Assembly (NCBI RefSeq): GCF_024979295.1
Contig: NZ_JANLCJ010000005.1
Coordinates: forward strand, 186,001-250,000
DNA length: 64,000 bases
Direction of reading: 5' to 3'
From: Herbiconiux daphne
GTDB lineage: Bacteria > Actinomycetota > Actinomycetes > Actinomycetales > Microbacteriaceae
The notes below the pieces were generated by a model. That model was not told the DNA's origin, did no database searches, and saw only the letters and a program-made list of their open reading frames with translations. Shown here in pieces: positions 9,797 through 19,730 of this stretch; within the stretch, counting starts at the first letter, position 1, and each line of letters opens with the position of its first letter. The position numbers and the translations under genes are program-made.

Positions 9797-10575
9797 GCGT
9801 CGTCGACCTCGACGCCGGCCTGCTGCAGGCGGTCGACCGTCTCGCGGCTGTTCCGAGCCTGCTCATCGCTCTCGACTTCGACGGCACCATCTCGCCCGTG
9901 GTCGACTCGCCCGAAGCGGCGCGTGCCCTTCCCGAGGCCGCCGACGCGCTCCGGCGGCTCGCGGCCCTGCCCGGCACCCGGGTGGCGCTCGTGTCGGGGC
10001 GCTCGCTCGAGAGCCTCGAACGGGTGTCGGATGCCGCCGCCGACACGCTGCTCGTGGGTTCGCACGGCGTCGAGGTGCGCCTCGACGGCGCGGCCGAACT
10101 CACCCTGACGCCCGAGGAACGGCAACGGGCCGATGAGCTCCGCGAGGCCTTGGAGCAGGCGGCCGACCCGTTCGACGACGTCTGGGTCGAGGTGAAACCG
10201 GCCGGGTCGGCGCTGCACACCCGGCGGGCGACCGACGACGTGCGCGAGCGCGCCGAACGGGCCGCCTCCGCCGCCGCCGAACGATTCGCCGGGCTCACCA
10301 CGCGACGCGGCAAGAACGTGCTCGAGTTCGCGGTGCGCAGCGAGACCAAAGGCCAGGGCGTCGAGCGGTTGCGCGAGGTCACGGGAGCCGACGCCGTGCT
10401 CTTCGCCGGCGACGACGTCACCGACGAAGACGCCTTCCGGGTGCTGGGCGAGACCGACCTCGGGCTGAAGGTCGGCGAGGGCGACACGGCGGCCGCCTAC
10501 CGCGTCGACGATCCGCAGAGCGTGGCCCGCGTGCTGGAGCGACTTGCAGACCGTCGGGCGGCTCTAAACTCGTAA
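9793..10575 (+). CDS. otsB: Trehalose-6-phosphate phosphatase
   Basis: This HAD-superfamily enzyme dephosphorylates trehalose 6-phosphate to trehalose, completing the OtsAB pathway. The 260-residue protein has the HAD nucleophile motif ([11 protein letters not shown]), a threonine/serine motif (VALVSGRS), a lysine-bearing motif around [12 protein letters not shown], and the metal-binding aspartates ([14 protein letters not shown]). It overlaps otsA by 4 nt. Only one base separates its stop from the ilvD start, but ilvD has its own promoter inside the end of otsB. Confidence 0.95.
10544..10570 (+). promoter_or_regulatory. ilvD promoter inside the end of otsB, leaderless start
   Basis: TTGCAG (10544-10549) and TAAACT (10565-10570) are -35/-10-like boxes with a 15-bp spacer. 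The ATG of ilvD lies 6 nt after the -10 and has no Shine-Dalgarno, predicting a leaderless ilvD mRNA. The promoter lies within the last codons of otsB. Confidence 0.45.
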
Positions 10576-10576
10576 C

Positions 10577-12271
10577 ATGCCCGAAATAGACATCAAGCCG
10601 CGGAGTCGCACCGTCACCGATGGAATCGAAGCCCTGACCTCTCGCGGAATGCTCCGCGGCGTCGGAATGGGCGACGGTGACTGGGAGAAACCCCAGATCG
10701 GCATTGCGAGCTCGTGGAACGAGATCACGCCCTGCAACCTGTCGCTCGAGCGCCTCGCGCGCGCGTCGAAGGAGGGGGTGCACTCGGGCGGCGGTTACCC
10801 GCTGCAGTTCGGCACCATCTCCGTCTCCGACGGCATCTCGATGGGCCACGAGGGCATGCACTTCTCGCTCGTCTCGCGCGAGGTCATCGCCGACTCCGTC
10901 GAGACCGTGATGATGGCCGAGCGGCTCGACGGCTCGGTGCTGCTGGCAGGCTGCGACAAGTCGCTGCCGGGCATGTTGATGGCGGCGGCCCGTCTCGACC
11001 TGGCATCCGTGTTCCTCTACGCCGGATCGATCGCGCCCGGCTGGGTGAAGCTCTCCGACGGCACGGAGAAGGACATCACCATCATCGACTCGTTCGAGGC
11101 CGTCGGCGCCGTGCGCGCCGGCCGCATGTCGATGGAAGACGCGCACCGCATCGAGTGCGCCTTCGCTCCGGGCGAGGGCTCGTGCGGTGGCATGTACACC
11201 GCGAACACCATGGCGAGCGCCGCCGAAGCCATGGGCATGAGCCTGCCGGGCTCCGCGAGCCCCGCTGCGGCCGACCGCCGCCGCGACTACTTCGCCCACC
11301 GCTCGGGCGAGGCCGTGGTGAACATGCTGCGTCTCGGCCTCACGGCACGCGACATCATCACCAAGAAGTCGCTCGAGAACGCGATCGCCGTGGGCATGGC
11401 CTTCGGCGGCTCGACCAACCTCGTGCTGCACCTGCTCGCCATCGCCGCCGAAGCGGAGGTCGACCTGACGCTCGCCGACTTCAATCGGGTGGGCGATAAA
11501 GTGCCGCACATCGGCGACCTCAAGCCGTTCGGCCGTTTCGTGATGAACGACGTCGACCGCCACGGCGGCGTGCCGGCCGTCATGAAGGCGCTGCTCGACG
11601 AGGGCCTGCTGCACGGCGACGCCATGACCGTCACCGGCAAGACGATCGAAGAGAACCTCGCCGAGATGGACATCGCGCCGCTCGACGGCGAGGTGCTGCG
11701 GCCGTTGTCGAACCCGATTCACGCGTCCGGAGGCATCACGATCCTCAGCGGTTCGATGGCTCCGGAGGGCGCGGTCGTGAAGTCGGCCGGCTTCGACGCC
11801 GACGTGTTCGAGGGCCCCGCGCGGGTGTTCGAGCGCGAGCGCGAGGCGATGGATGCCCTCACCGAGGGCCGCATCGACGCCGGTGACGTGGTGGTCATCC
11901 GCTATGAGGGCCCGAAGGGCGGCCCCGGCATGCGCGAGATGCTCGCCATCACCGCCGCCATCAAGGGGGCGGGGCTCGGCAAGGATGTACTACTATTGAC
12001 CGACGGCAGATTCTCAGGCGGCACAACCGGCCTGTGCATCGGCCATATAGCACCCGAAGCGGTCGACGCTGGTCCGATCGCCTTCGTGCGCGATGGTGAT
12101 CTAATACGGGTCGATATCGCAGCTCGCTCGATCGACCTACTTGTCGAACCCGCTGAGCTAGCAGCTCGCCGAGACGGCTGGGCTCCACTTCCTCCGCGCT
12201 ATACCCGTGGCGTTCTCGCGAAGTACTCCAAACTGGTGCATTCCGCCGCTGTCGGCGCCATCACCGGGTAG
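10577..12271 (+). CDS. ilvD: Dihydroxy-acid dehydratase
   Basis: This Fe-S enzyme dehydrates 2,3-dihydroxy-isovalerate and 2,3-dihydroxy-3-methylvalerate to the 2-oxo acids in valine and isoleucine synthesis. The 564-residue protein has normal family length. Cluster and Mg ligands lie in [13 protein letters not shown] and [13 protein letters not shown], and the signature [11 protein letters not shown] is near the C-terminus. It heads the ilv block. Codon use changes abruptly from about 11987 to 12240: five CTA, two ATA and an AGA appear, which the surrounding genes hardly use, while the protein stays conserved. That patch may have been acquired by recombination or may carry an overlapping cis element. 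Confidence 0.96.
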   Translation: MPEIDIKPRSRTVTDGIEALTSRGMLRGVGMGDGDWEKPQIGIASSWNEITPCNLSLERLARASKEGVHSGGGYPLQFGTISVSDGISMGHEGMHFSLVSREVIADSVETVMMAERLDGSVLLAGCDKSLPGMLMAAARLDLASVFLYAGSIAPGWVKLSDGTEKDITIIDSFEAVGAVRAGRMSMEDAHRIECAFAPGEGSCGGMYTANTMASAAEAMGMSLPGSASPAAADRRRDYFAHRSGEAVVNMLRLGLTARDIITKKSLENAIAVGMAFGGSTNLVLHLLAIAAEAEVDLTLADFNRVGDKVPHIGDLKPFGRFVMNDVDRHGGVPAVMKALLDEGLLHGDAMTVTGKTIEENLAEMDIAPLDGEVLRPLSNPIHASGGITILSGSMAPEGAVVKSAGFDADVFEGPARVFEREREAMDALTEGRIDAGDVVVIRYEGPKGGPGMREMLAITAAIKGAGLGKDVLLLTDGRFSGGTTGLCIGHIAPEAVDAGPIAFVRDGDLIRVDIAARSIDLLVEPAELAARRDGWAPLPPRYTRGVLAKYSKLVHSAAVGAITG

Positions 12272-12339
12272 TGCTCGCGCATCCATCAATCGCGCTCGAT
12301 CTCTCGGCGCTCCACTCCTCTCCGTTCAAGGAAGCCCAC

Positions 12340-14139
12340 ATGTCCACGGAATCCATCCCCGTGCCAACCAAGAAGAGCCCACCGACGGCGCAGCCCGAGA
12401 TCCTCACCGGCTCGGGAGCCGTGCTCCGCTCGCTCAAGCACCTCGGCGTCACCGATGTGTTCGGCCTGCCCGGCGGCGCCATCATCCCGTTCTACGACGA
12501 GCTGATGACGCAAGACGACATCCGTCACATCCTCGTGCGCCACGAGCAGGGCGCGGGTCACGCGGCCGAGGGCTACGCGGCCGCGACCGGCAAGGTCGGC
12601 GTCGCCATCGCGACCTCCGGCCCCGGGGCCACGAACCTCGTCACCGCGATCGCCGACGCCTACATGGACTCGGTGCCGCTGCTCGCGATCACCGGTCAGG
12701 TGTTCTCGCACCTGATGGGAACCGACGCCTTCCAGGAAGCCGACATCGTGGGCATCACGATGCCGATCACGAAGCACTCGTTCCTCGTCAAGCGCGCCGA
12801 AGACATCCCGGCCACCATCGCCGCGGCCTACCAGATCGCCTCGACCGGCCGGCCCGGCCCGGTGCTCGTCGACATCACGAAAGACGCGCAGCAGGGCTCC
12901 GCGCCGTTCATCTGGCCGCCGAAGGTCGACCTGCCCGGCTACCGCCCCATCACGAAGGCGCACGGCAAGCAGATCCAGGCCGCGGCGCAGCTGCTGGTGG
13001 AGTCGAAGAAGCCCGTCTTCTACGTCGGCGGCGGCGTCATCCGGGCCGAGGCCACCGAAGAGCTCGCGGCGCTCGCGGCGGCCACCGGCGTTCCGGTCGT
13101 CACGACCCTGATGGCCCGCGGCGCCTTCCCCGACTCGCACCCGCAGCACCTCGGCATGCCGGGCATGCACGGTACCGTTCCGGCGGTGCTCGCGCTGCAG
13201 GAGAGCGACCTGCTCATCTCGCTGGGCGCCCGCTTCGACGACCGCGTCACCGGCAAGGCGAGCGAGTTCGCGCCCAACGCCAAGGTCGTGCACGTCGACG
13301 TCGATCCGGCCGAGATCTCGAAGATCCGCATCGCCGACGTGCCGATCGTGGGCGACGCCAAAGACGTGATCGCCGACCTCCTCCGCGCCTACGCCGACGT
13401 GTCGGGCGGCTCGACCCTCGAGCTCGACGAGTGGTGGGCCTACCTGCGCGGCCTGCAGGAGAAGTTCCCGCTCGGCTACTCCGAACCCACCGACGGCCTG
13501 ATGGCGCCGCAATACGTCATCAAGCGCATCGGCGAGCTCACCGGTCCCGAGGCGATCTACGCCGCCGGCGTGGGTCAGCACCAGATGTGGGCGGCCCAGT
13601 TCATCAAGTACGAGCGGCCGCACGCCTGGCTGAACTCCGGCGGCGCCGGCACCATGGGCTACGCGGTTCCCGCCGCCATGGGCGCCAAGGTGGCCGAGCC
13701 CGAGCGCACGGTGTGGGCGATCGACGGCGACGGATGCTTCCAGATGACCAACCAGGAGCTGGCGACCTGCACGATCAACAAGATCCCGATCAAGGTCGCC
13801 ATCATCAACAACTCCTCGCTCGGCATGGTGCGCCAGTGGCAGACACTGTTCTACGACGGCCGCCACTCGTTCACCGACCTGAACACCGGGCACGAGACTC
13901 AGATGGTGCCCGACTTCGTGAAGATGGCCGACGCCTATGGTGCGCTGGGCATCCGGGTCACCCGTGCTGAAGACGTCGACGCGGCCATCAAGCTCGCCCT
14001 CGAGACCAACGACCGCCCGGTCGTGATCGACTTCGTGGTGTCGGCCGACGCGATGGTGTGGCCGATGGTTCCGCAGGGGGTCAGCAACAGCTTCGTGCAG
14101 TACGCGAAAGACCACGCGCCCGAGTGGGATGAGGAGTAG
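12340..14139 (+). CDS. ilvB: Acetolactate synthase large (catalytic) subunit
   Basis: This ThDP- and FAD-dependent enzyme condenses pyruvate with pyruvate or 2-oxobutyrate, the first committed step to valine, leucine and isoleucine. In the 599-residue protein the catalytic glutamate lies in [16 protein letters not shown] and the ThDP motif runs from [12 protein letters not shown] to [11 protein letters not shown]. The ATG at 12340 is preferred over an in-frame GTG at 12271 because AAGGA sits 7 nt upstream and the extra 23 residues do not resemble the family. The 68-bp gap after ilvD shows no leader peptide with a run of Ile/Leu/Val codons. Confidence 0.96.
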   Translation: MSTESIPVPTKKSPPTAQPEILTGSGAVLRSLKHLGVTDVFGLPGGAIIPFYDELMTQDDIRHILVRHEQGAGHAAEGYAAATGKVGVAIATSGPGATNLVTAIADAYMDSVPLLAITGQVFSHLMGTDAFQEADIVGITMPITKHSFLVKRAEDIPATIAAAYQIASTGRPGPVLVDITKDAQQGSAPFIWPPKVDLPGYRPITKAHGKQIQAAAQLLVESKKPVFYVGGGVIRAEATEELAALAAATGVPVVTTLMARGAFPDSHPQHLGMPGMHGTVPAVLALQESDLLISLGARFDDRVTGKASEFAPNAKVVHVDVDPAEISKIRIADVPIVGDAKDVIADLLRAYADVSGGSTLELDEWWAYLRGLQEKFPLGYSEPTDGLMAPQYVIKRIGELTGPEAIYAAGVGQHQMWAAQFIKYERPHAWLNSGGAGTMGYAVPAAMGAKVAEPERTVWAIDGDGCFQMTNQELATCTINKIPIKVAIINNSSLGMVRQWQTLFYDGRHSFTDLNTGHETQMVPDFVKMADAYGALGIRVTRAEDVDAAIKLALETNDRPVVIDFVVSADAMVWPMVPQGVSNSFVQYAKDHAPEWDEE

Positions 14140-14142
14140 GCC

Positions 14143-15733
<1,591 letters not shown>

Positions 15734-15748
15734 TCGACCGAACCACCG

Positions 15749-15782
15749 GAGGGGCCTCGCGGCGTGAGCTGCGGGGCCCTTC
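15749..15782 (+). terminator. Hairpin terminator after ilvC
   Basis: A 15-bp stem (15749-15763 with 15768-15782, allowing three G-U pairs) is capped by a GTGA, GNRA-type tetraloop. There is no real U-tract. It lies 16 bp after the ilvC stop and just before the convergent gene, so it can act on the ilv transcript. Confidence 0.6.
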
Positions 15783-15788
15783 TGCCGT

Positions 15789-16163
15789 TCAGGCCGTGCG
15801 CACGGCGTCGGTGAGGATGCCGGCGGCCGCGAGTCGTGCCGACACCACGGTGTCGAGCTCGCCGAACACCGCGTTCGCGCGGTTGATGCCGATCGCTCCG
15901 CCCATGAGCCCGGTGCCGGGGTCGCGCGCGAACCGTGCCACCAGCCTTCCCTCGGCATCGAAGAAGCGCACGCCGTAGACGAGGCGCTGCCGGCTGCCGG
16001 CGAGGCCGCCGAAGAGCACGGTCATGGCCTGCGAGCCGCGCGCGACGGTCCACTGCCCGGTCGCCTCGGGCGTCACGGTGAAGCCCTGGCTCTGCAACGC
16101 CTCGGCGAGCAGTGACCGAGCGGCCTCATGGTCGCCCGAGAGGAAGTAGTCGACGCTGGGCAT
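15789..16163 (-). CDS. Hypothetical protein, 124 aa
   Basis: A small soluble protein without a family I recognise. The ATG at 16163 has AGAGGA about 7 nt upstream on the reverse strand. The pattern of short strands and helices (EAARSLLAEALQSQGFTVTP, then QRLVYGVRFFDAEGRLVARF) looks like a compact alpha/beta domain. It converges on ilvC and diverges from the next membrane-protein pair. Confidence 0.75.
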   Translation of the reverse strand: MPSVDYFLSGDHEAARSLLAEALQSQGFTVTPEATGQWTVARGSQAMTVLFGGLAGSRQRLVYGVRFFDAEGRLVARFARDPGTGLMGGAIGINRANAVFGELDTVVSARLAAAGILTDAVRTA

Positions 16164-16234
16164 GCAGGCATCCTCTCGCTCGCGAACCGGCGTGAGCCGC
16201 TCGGAACGAAGCCTACTGGCCGCCGCACTCCGGA

Positions 16235-16240
16235 TAGGGT
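16235..16240 (+). promoter_or_regulatory. -10 box at the start of the membrane-protein pair, leaderless
   Basis: TAGGGT lies exactly 6 nt before the ATG at 16247, and there is no Shine-Dalgarno. The spacing equals that at ilvD, leuB and the YjbR-like gene. Confidence 0.4.
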
Positions 16241-16246
16241 GATGGC

Positions 16247-16762
16247 ATGAGCGACTCCCGCGACGACGATGCCCTCGGCTGGGCGGGCGACGACGATCCG
16301 ACGTTGTCGCCGGTCGGGGTTCCGGAGCGCGACGCGGCCCCCGCGGCGGCCCCCGGGCCTTCGCCCGCCTCCGCGCCCACCCCCGCCCGCCGCACCGTGC
16401 TCGACGAGGCCGAAGACGCCGAAGACCGCGCCGCCGAGAAAGAGCTCGCCGAGGCCGAGGCGGCCTCGAAGCAGCTCAGCTCGGCTGCGCTCATCGGTCT
16501 CGGCGTGCTCGGCGGCATCTATCTGCTCTACACGATCGGCTGGATCGTCAGCTTCGGGCGCTACGTGACCCCGGCGGAGATGTCGTTCGGCGTCTTCTCC
16601 GACCTGATCGCGCGAACGCTCGCGATCGCCGCGCCGCCGTTCTGGTTCGTGGCGACGCTGCTGATCACCCAGCGGCGCGACGTGCGCTACCGGTTCCTGT
16701 GGCTCGTGATCGGTGTGCTCGTCCTCGTGCCCTGGCCGTTCCTGCTGGGAGGCGGCGCATGA
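16247..16762 (+). CDS. Membrane protein with acidic, disordered N-terminus
   Basis: This is a 171-residue unknown. The first 65 residues are acidic, then Pro/Ala-rich and probably disordered. A charged helix (AEDRAAEKELAEAEAASKQL) leads into three hydrophobic segments (about 84-105, 125-140 and 148-168). It is likely a small actinobacterial inner-membrane protein with the N-terminus in the cytoplasm. Its stop overlaps the next ATG by 4 nt. No function can be assigned. Confidence 0.75.
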   Translation: MSDSRDDDALGWAGDDDPTLSPVGVPERDAAPAAAPGPSPASAPTPARRTVLDEAEDAEDRAAEKELAEAEAASKQLSSAALIGLGVLGGIYLLYTIGWIVSFGRYVTPAEMSFGVFSDLIARTLAIAAPPFWFVATLLITQRRDVRYRFLWLVIGVLVLVPWPFLLGGGA

Positions 16763-17088
16763 CCGCGGTCGCGCCGGCGAAGCGCGGCTTCCGCCGCTAC
16801 GGCAAGGGCGGCTGGACCGTCGCCATCGTGTTCGCGTTCCTCTACGCCTATCACCTGTGGGGCGGCATCGCGAACCTCATCGGCGTGGTCTCGCTGCTCA
16901 ACATCTACGGCACGGCGCCCGACGGCGGGCTCTGGGCCCTGATCGTCGGCTACGCGATCGTGCCGGTCGTCGTGTATGCCGCGGCGCTGCTGGTCGGCCG
17001 CACCCTGCGCACCTGGGAGCGAGCCGTCGTCTTCGCGGTCGGCTTCGCCGTGGTGTCGACCATCTCGCTCAGCCTCCTCTCCCTCTAG
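16759..17088 (+). CDS. Small membrane protein, 109 aa
   Basis: It is coupled to the preceding gene by an ATGA overlap. A basic N-terminus (KRGFRRYGKGGW) precedes about three hydrophobic segments (VAIVFAFLYAYHLWGGIANL; a central span; and ERAVVFAVGFAVVSTISLSL). The two genes probably form a two-component membrane unit, but no family is recognised. A large palindrome follows the stop. Confidence 0.72.
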   Translation: MTAVAPAKRGFRRYGKGGWTVAIVFAFLYAYHLWGGIANLIGVVSLLNIYGTAPDGGLWALIVGYAIVPVVVYAAALLVGRTLRTWERAVVFAVGFAVVSTISLSLLSL

Positions 17089-17115
17089 CCCCTCACACCC
17101 CAAGCTCCCTCCCCA

Positions 17116-17188
17116 CCTCTCGCCGAGTTGCGCCAAAGTGCCCCATAGGGGCCCCGGGGTGGTCACTTTGGCGCAACTCGGCGAGAGG
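17116..17188. repeat. 25-bp perfect intergenic palindrome between convergent genes
   Basis: The arms at 17116-17140 and 17164-17188 are exact reverse complements over 25 bp around a 23-nt G/C-rich centre. The element fills most of the gap between two convergent genes. There is no T-tract on either side. It could act as a bidirectional terminator or be a copy of a REP/MITE-like palindrome. The hairpin at 21037-21104 has a similar setting but a different sequence. Confidence 0.7.
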
Positions 17189-17202
17189 GGAGAGAGAGGG
17201 GG

Positions 17203-17601
17203 TTAGAGGAAGGTGGCTGCCAGGACGAGGGCGGCCAGGGCGATCTGGGCGAGGAGGCGGGGGATGAAGGGGATCGCGAGGGAGCCGAACCGGTCGCGGC
17301 GGGTCGACGCGTAGGCGTTGGCCGGAAAGACGCAGGCCAGAAAGACCACGAGCGCGACACCCGCGATCACGCGGGTCGGCGGGAACAACAGCCCGAGGCC
17401 CCCGGCGATCTCGCACACCCCGGTGATGTACACCAGCGTCAGCGGGGTCACCCTCCCGTCGGGCCGCAACCACGGCGGGATCATCGCCGCCATGGTGCGC
17501 GCCGAGCGCGGCACGAAGTGGTTCACCCCCATGCCGATGAACACCACGGCGATCACGATGCGCAGAACCGTGATGATGACGGCAAGAGTCTCGGCGGGCA
17601 T
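17203..17601 (-). CDS. DoxX family membrane protein
   Basis: The 132-residue protein has four hydrophobic helices and the DoxX-type pattern (VVFIGMGVNHFVPRSARTM, then YITGVCEIAGGLGLLFPPTR). DoxX proteins are small quinone-pathway-associated or redox-stress membrane proteins of poorly defined role. GGAGGG directly abuts the ATG, which is too close for ideal initiation, so the true start may differ slightly. It is convergent with the small membrane protein gene and divergent from serA. Confidence 0.85.
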   Translation of the reverse strand: MPAETLAVIITVLRIVIAVVFIGMGVNHFVPRSARTMAAMIPPWLRPDGRVTPLTLVYITGVCEIAGGLGLLFPPTRVIAGVALVVFLACVFPANAYASTRRDRFGSLAIPFIPRLLAQIALAALVLAATFL

Positions 17602-17664
17602 CCCTCCAGTCTGCCCTGCACTACAGTTGAGTGGTTCCCGCCCCAGAACCAAAGGACCCGATCC

Positions 17665-19257
17665 GTGTCGAAACCGGTCGTGCTGATCGCCGAAGAACTC
17701 TCTCCCGCCACCGTCGACGCTCTCGGGCCCGACTTCGATGTGCGCACCGTCGACGGCACCGATCGACCGGCTCTGCTGGCGGCGCTCGCCGACGCGAACG
17801 CGGTGCTCGTGCGCTCCGCGACGAAGGTCGACGCCGAGGCCATCGCCGCGGCTCCCCACCTGCAGGTCGTCGCCCGCGCGGGCGTCGGGCTCGACAACGT
17901 CGACATCAAGGCCGCGACGACCGCGGGCGTCATGGTGGTCAACGCCCCCACCTCGAACATCATCTCGGCCGCAGAGCTCACGGTCGGCCACATCCTGAGC
18001 CTCGCCCGTCACATCCCGGCCGCGCACGCGGCGCTCGCGCAGGGCCAGTGGAAGCGCTCCGCCTACACCGGCGTCGAGCTCTTCGAGAAGACCGTCGGCA
18101 TCATCGGCCTCGGGCGCATCGGCGCGCTGATCACCGCTCGCCTGCAGGCCTTCGGCGTGAACGTCATCGCCTACGACCCCTACGTCACCAGCGCCCGCGC
18201 CCAGCAGCTCGGCGTCACCTTGGTGACCCTCGACGACCTGCTCGCCCAGGCCGACTTCGTCACCATCCACATGCCGAAGACCCCCGAGACCACGGGCATG
18301 ATCAGCGACGAGCAGCTCGCGCTGATGAAGCCGACGGCGTTCATCGTCAACGTCGCCCGTGGCGGCCTGATCGACGAAGACGCGCTCTACCGCGCCCTCA
18401 GCGCCGGCGTGATCGCGGGCGCCGGGCTCGACGTGTTCGTGAGCGAACCGCCGAAGGAGTCGCCGCTGCTCGGCCTGCCGAACATCATCGTCACCCCGCA
18501 CCTCGGCGCCTCGACCGACGAGGCGCAGGAGAAGGCGGGGGTCTCGGTGGCGAAGTCGGTGCGGCTCGCGCTGTCGGGCGAGTTGGTTCCGGATGCCGTG
18601 AACGTCGCCGGTGGGGTCATCGACCCCTACGTGCGCCCCGGCATCCCCCTGGTCGAGAAGCTCGGGCAGGTGTTCTCCGGTCTCGCGCAGAGCCCGCTCA
18701 CGTCGATCGACGTGGTGGTGAAGGGCGAGCTCGCCGACTTCGACGTGAGCGTGCTGAAGCTCGCCGCGCTCAAGGGCGTGTTCACCAACGTCGTGAGCGA
18801 GAGCGTCTCCTACGTCAACGCGCCGCTGCTCGCCGAACAGCGCGGTGTGACGGTGCGGCTCATCACCGAGCCGGTGTCGGAGGAGTACCGCAACGTCGTC
18901 ACCCTGAGCGGCGCCCTGAGCGACGGATCGCAGATCTCGGTCTCGGGCACCCTCACCGGCACGAAGCAGATCGAGAAGATCGTCGAGATCAACGGCTACG
19001 ACGTCGAGGTGCCCTTCGCCCGGCACCTGATCGTGATGCTCTACACCGACCGGCCGGGCATCGTGGCGGTCTACGGCAAGGAGTTCGGCGAGGCATCCGT
19101 CAACATCGCCGGCATGCAGATCGCGCGCCACGAGGCCGGCGGCAAGGCGCTCAGCGTGCTGACCGTCGACTCGCCCGTGCCCGACGGCCTGCTCGAGAAG
19201 CTGCGCGTCGACATCGACGCCGACACGATGCTCGAGATCGACGTCACCGAGGAATAG
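17665..19257 (+). CDS. serA: D-3-phosphoglycerate dehydrogenase, long form
   Basis: The enzyme oxidises 3-phosphoglycerate to 3-phosphohydroxypyruvate, the first step of serine synthesis. At 530 residues it is the long actinobacterial type. It has an NAD-binding core (IIGLGRIGALITARLQAFG), the catalytic arginine in NVARGGLIDEDAL, the histidine in TPHLGAST, an intervening domain, and a C-terminal ACT domain (LYTDRPGIVAVYGKEFGEAS) for serine feedback. The GTG at 17665 follows AAAGGA and matches family N-termini (VSKPVVLIAEELS). A TACAGT box near 17620 could be its promoter. Confidence 0.96.
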   Translation: MSKPVVLIAEELSPATVDALGPDFDVRTVDGTDRPALLAALADANAVLVRSATKVDAEAIAAAPHLQVVARAGVGLDNVDIKAATTAGVMVVNAPTSNIISAAELTVGHILSLARHIPAAHAALAQGQWKRSAYTGVELFEKTVGIIGLGRIGALITARLQAFGVNVIAYDPYVTSARAQQLGVTLVTLDDLLAQADFVTIHMPKTPETTGMISDEQLALMKPTAFIVNVARGGLIDEDALYRALSAGVIAGAGLDVFVSEPPKESPLLGLPNIIVTPHLGASTDEAQEKAGVSVAKSVRLALSGELVPDAVNVAGGVIDPYVRPGIPLVEKLGQVFSGLAQSPLTSIDVVVKGELADFDVSVLKLAALKGVFTNVVSESVSYVNAPLLAEQRGVTVRLITEPVSEEYRNVVTLSGALSDGSQISVSGTLTGTKQIEKIVEINGYDVEVPFARHLIVMLYTDRPGIVAVYGKEFGEASVNIAGMQIARHEAGGKALSVLTVDSPVPDGLLEKLRVDIDADTMLEIDVTEE

Positions 19258-19280
19258 GTCGAGAAAGTTTTCTTCGCGGC

Positions 19281-19307
19281 TGTCGATTCCGGCCGCTACC
19301 GTTCGTC
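19281..19307 (+). promoter_or_regulatory. Candidate ECF42-type promoter (TGTCGA-N17-CGTC)
   Basis: TGTCGA (19281-19286) and CGTC (19304-19307) resemble the -35 and -10 elements I recall for ECF42-group sigma factors. They lie 45-70 bp upstream of the DGPF gene that is paired with such a sigma factor. Autoregulation is therefore likely. The consensus is from memory and should be checked. Confidence 0.45.
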
Positions 19308-19352
19308 GTAGGGATGTCGCATGACACACGTCGAACCGTAGGAGAAGACATC

Positions 19353-19730
19353 ATGACCAAGGAATACATCATCCTCATCCGCGAGCCGGAGTGGGACTCG
19401 TCGCAGGTCAGCGAAGAGCAGTGGGCCGCGGCGATGCAGGAGCACGGCGCCTTCATGCAGGCCGTGGCCGCCGCCGGCGCGCAGCTGCTCGGCGGCGACG
19501 CGCTCGAGTCGAGCGCGAAGGCCGTGCGCATCCAGCCCGCGCGCGACGGACAGCCCGCGGTCTACACCGACGGCCCGTTCACCGAGACCAAAGAGGTGGT
19601 CAGCGGCTTCTACAAGATCGGCGCCGAGAGCGACGAGCAGGCCCGCGAGCTCGCGGCCCGCGTGCCCACCGGCGGCTGGGTCGAGCTGTTCCCGGTGATG
19701 GACACGAACGGCCAGGCCAACCCGTCCTGA
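19353..19730 (+). CDS. YCII/DGPF-domain protein
   Basis: The 125-residue protein carries the DGPF signature (YTDGPFTETKEVVSGFYKI) of the YCII-related ferredoxin-like family. These proteins are conserved partners of ECF42 sigma factors, with unclear biochemical function (established association). The start has AGGAGA about 8 nt upstream. The stop overlaps the sigma factor start by one base (TGATG), so production of the two is coupled. Confidence 0.9.
   Translation: MTKEYIILIREPEWDSSQVSEEQWAAAMQEHGAFMQAVAAAGAQLLGGDALESSAKAVRIQPARDGQPAVYTDGPFTETKEVVSGFYKIGAESDEQARELAARVPTGGWVELFPVMDTNGQANPS

Noticed and set aside
12272..12339. Leader peptide or attenuator before ilvB
   Set aside because: The in-frame stretch has several leucine codons but no dense Ile/Leu/Val run and no terminator/antiterminator pair.
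17602..19329. Upstream extension of the DoxX frame across serA
   Set aside because: The extension reads antisense through serA. DoxX homology begins at the ATG at 17601.
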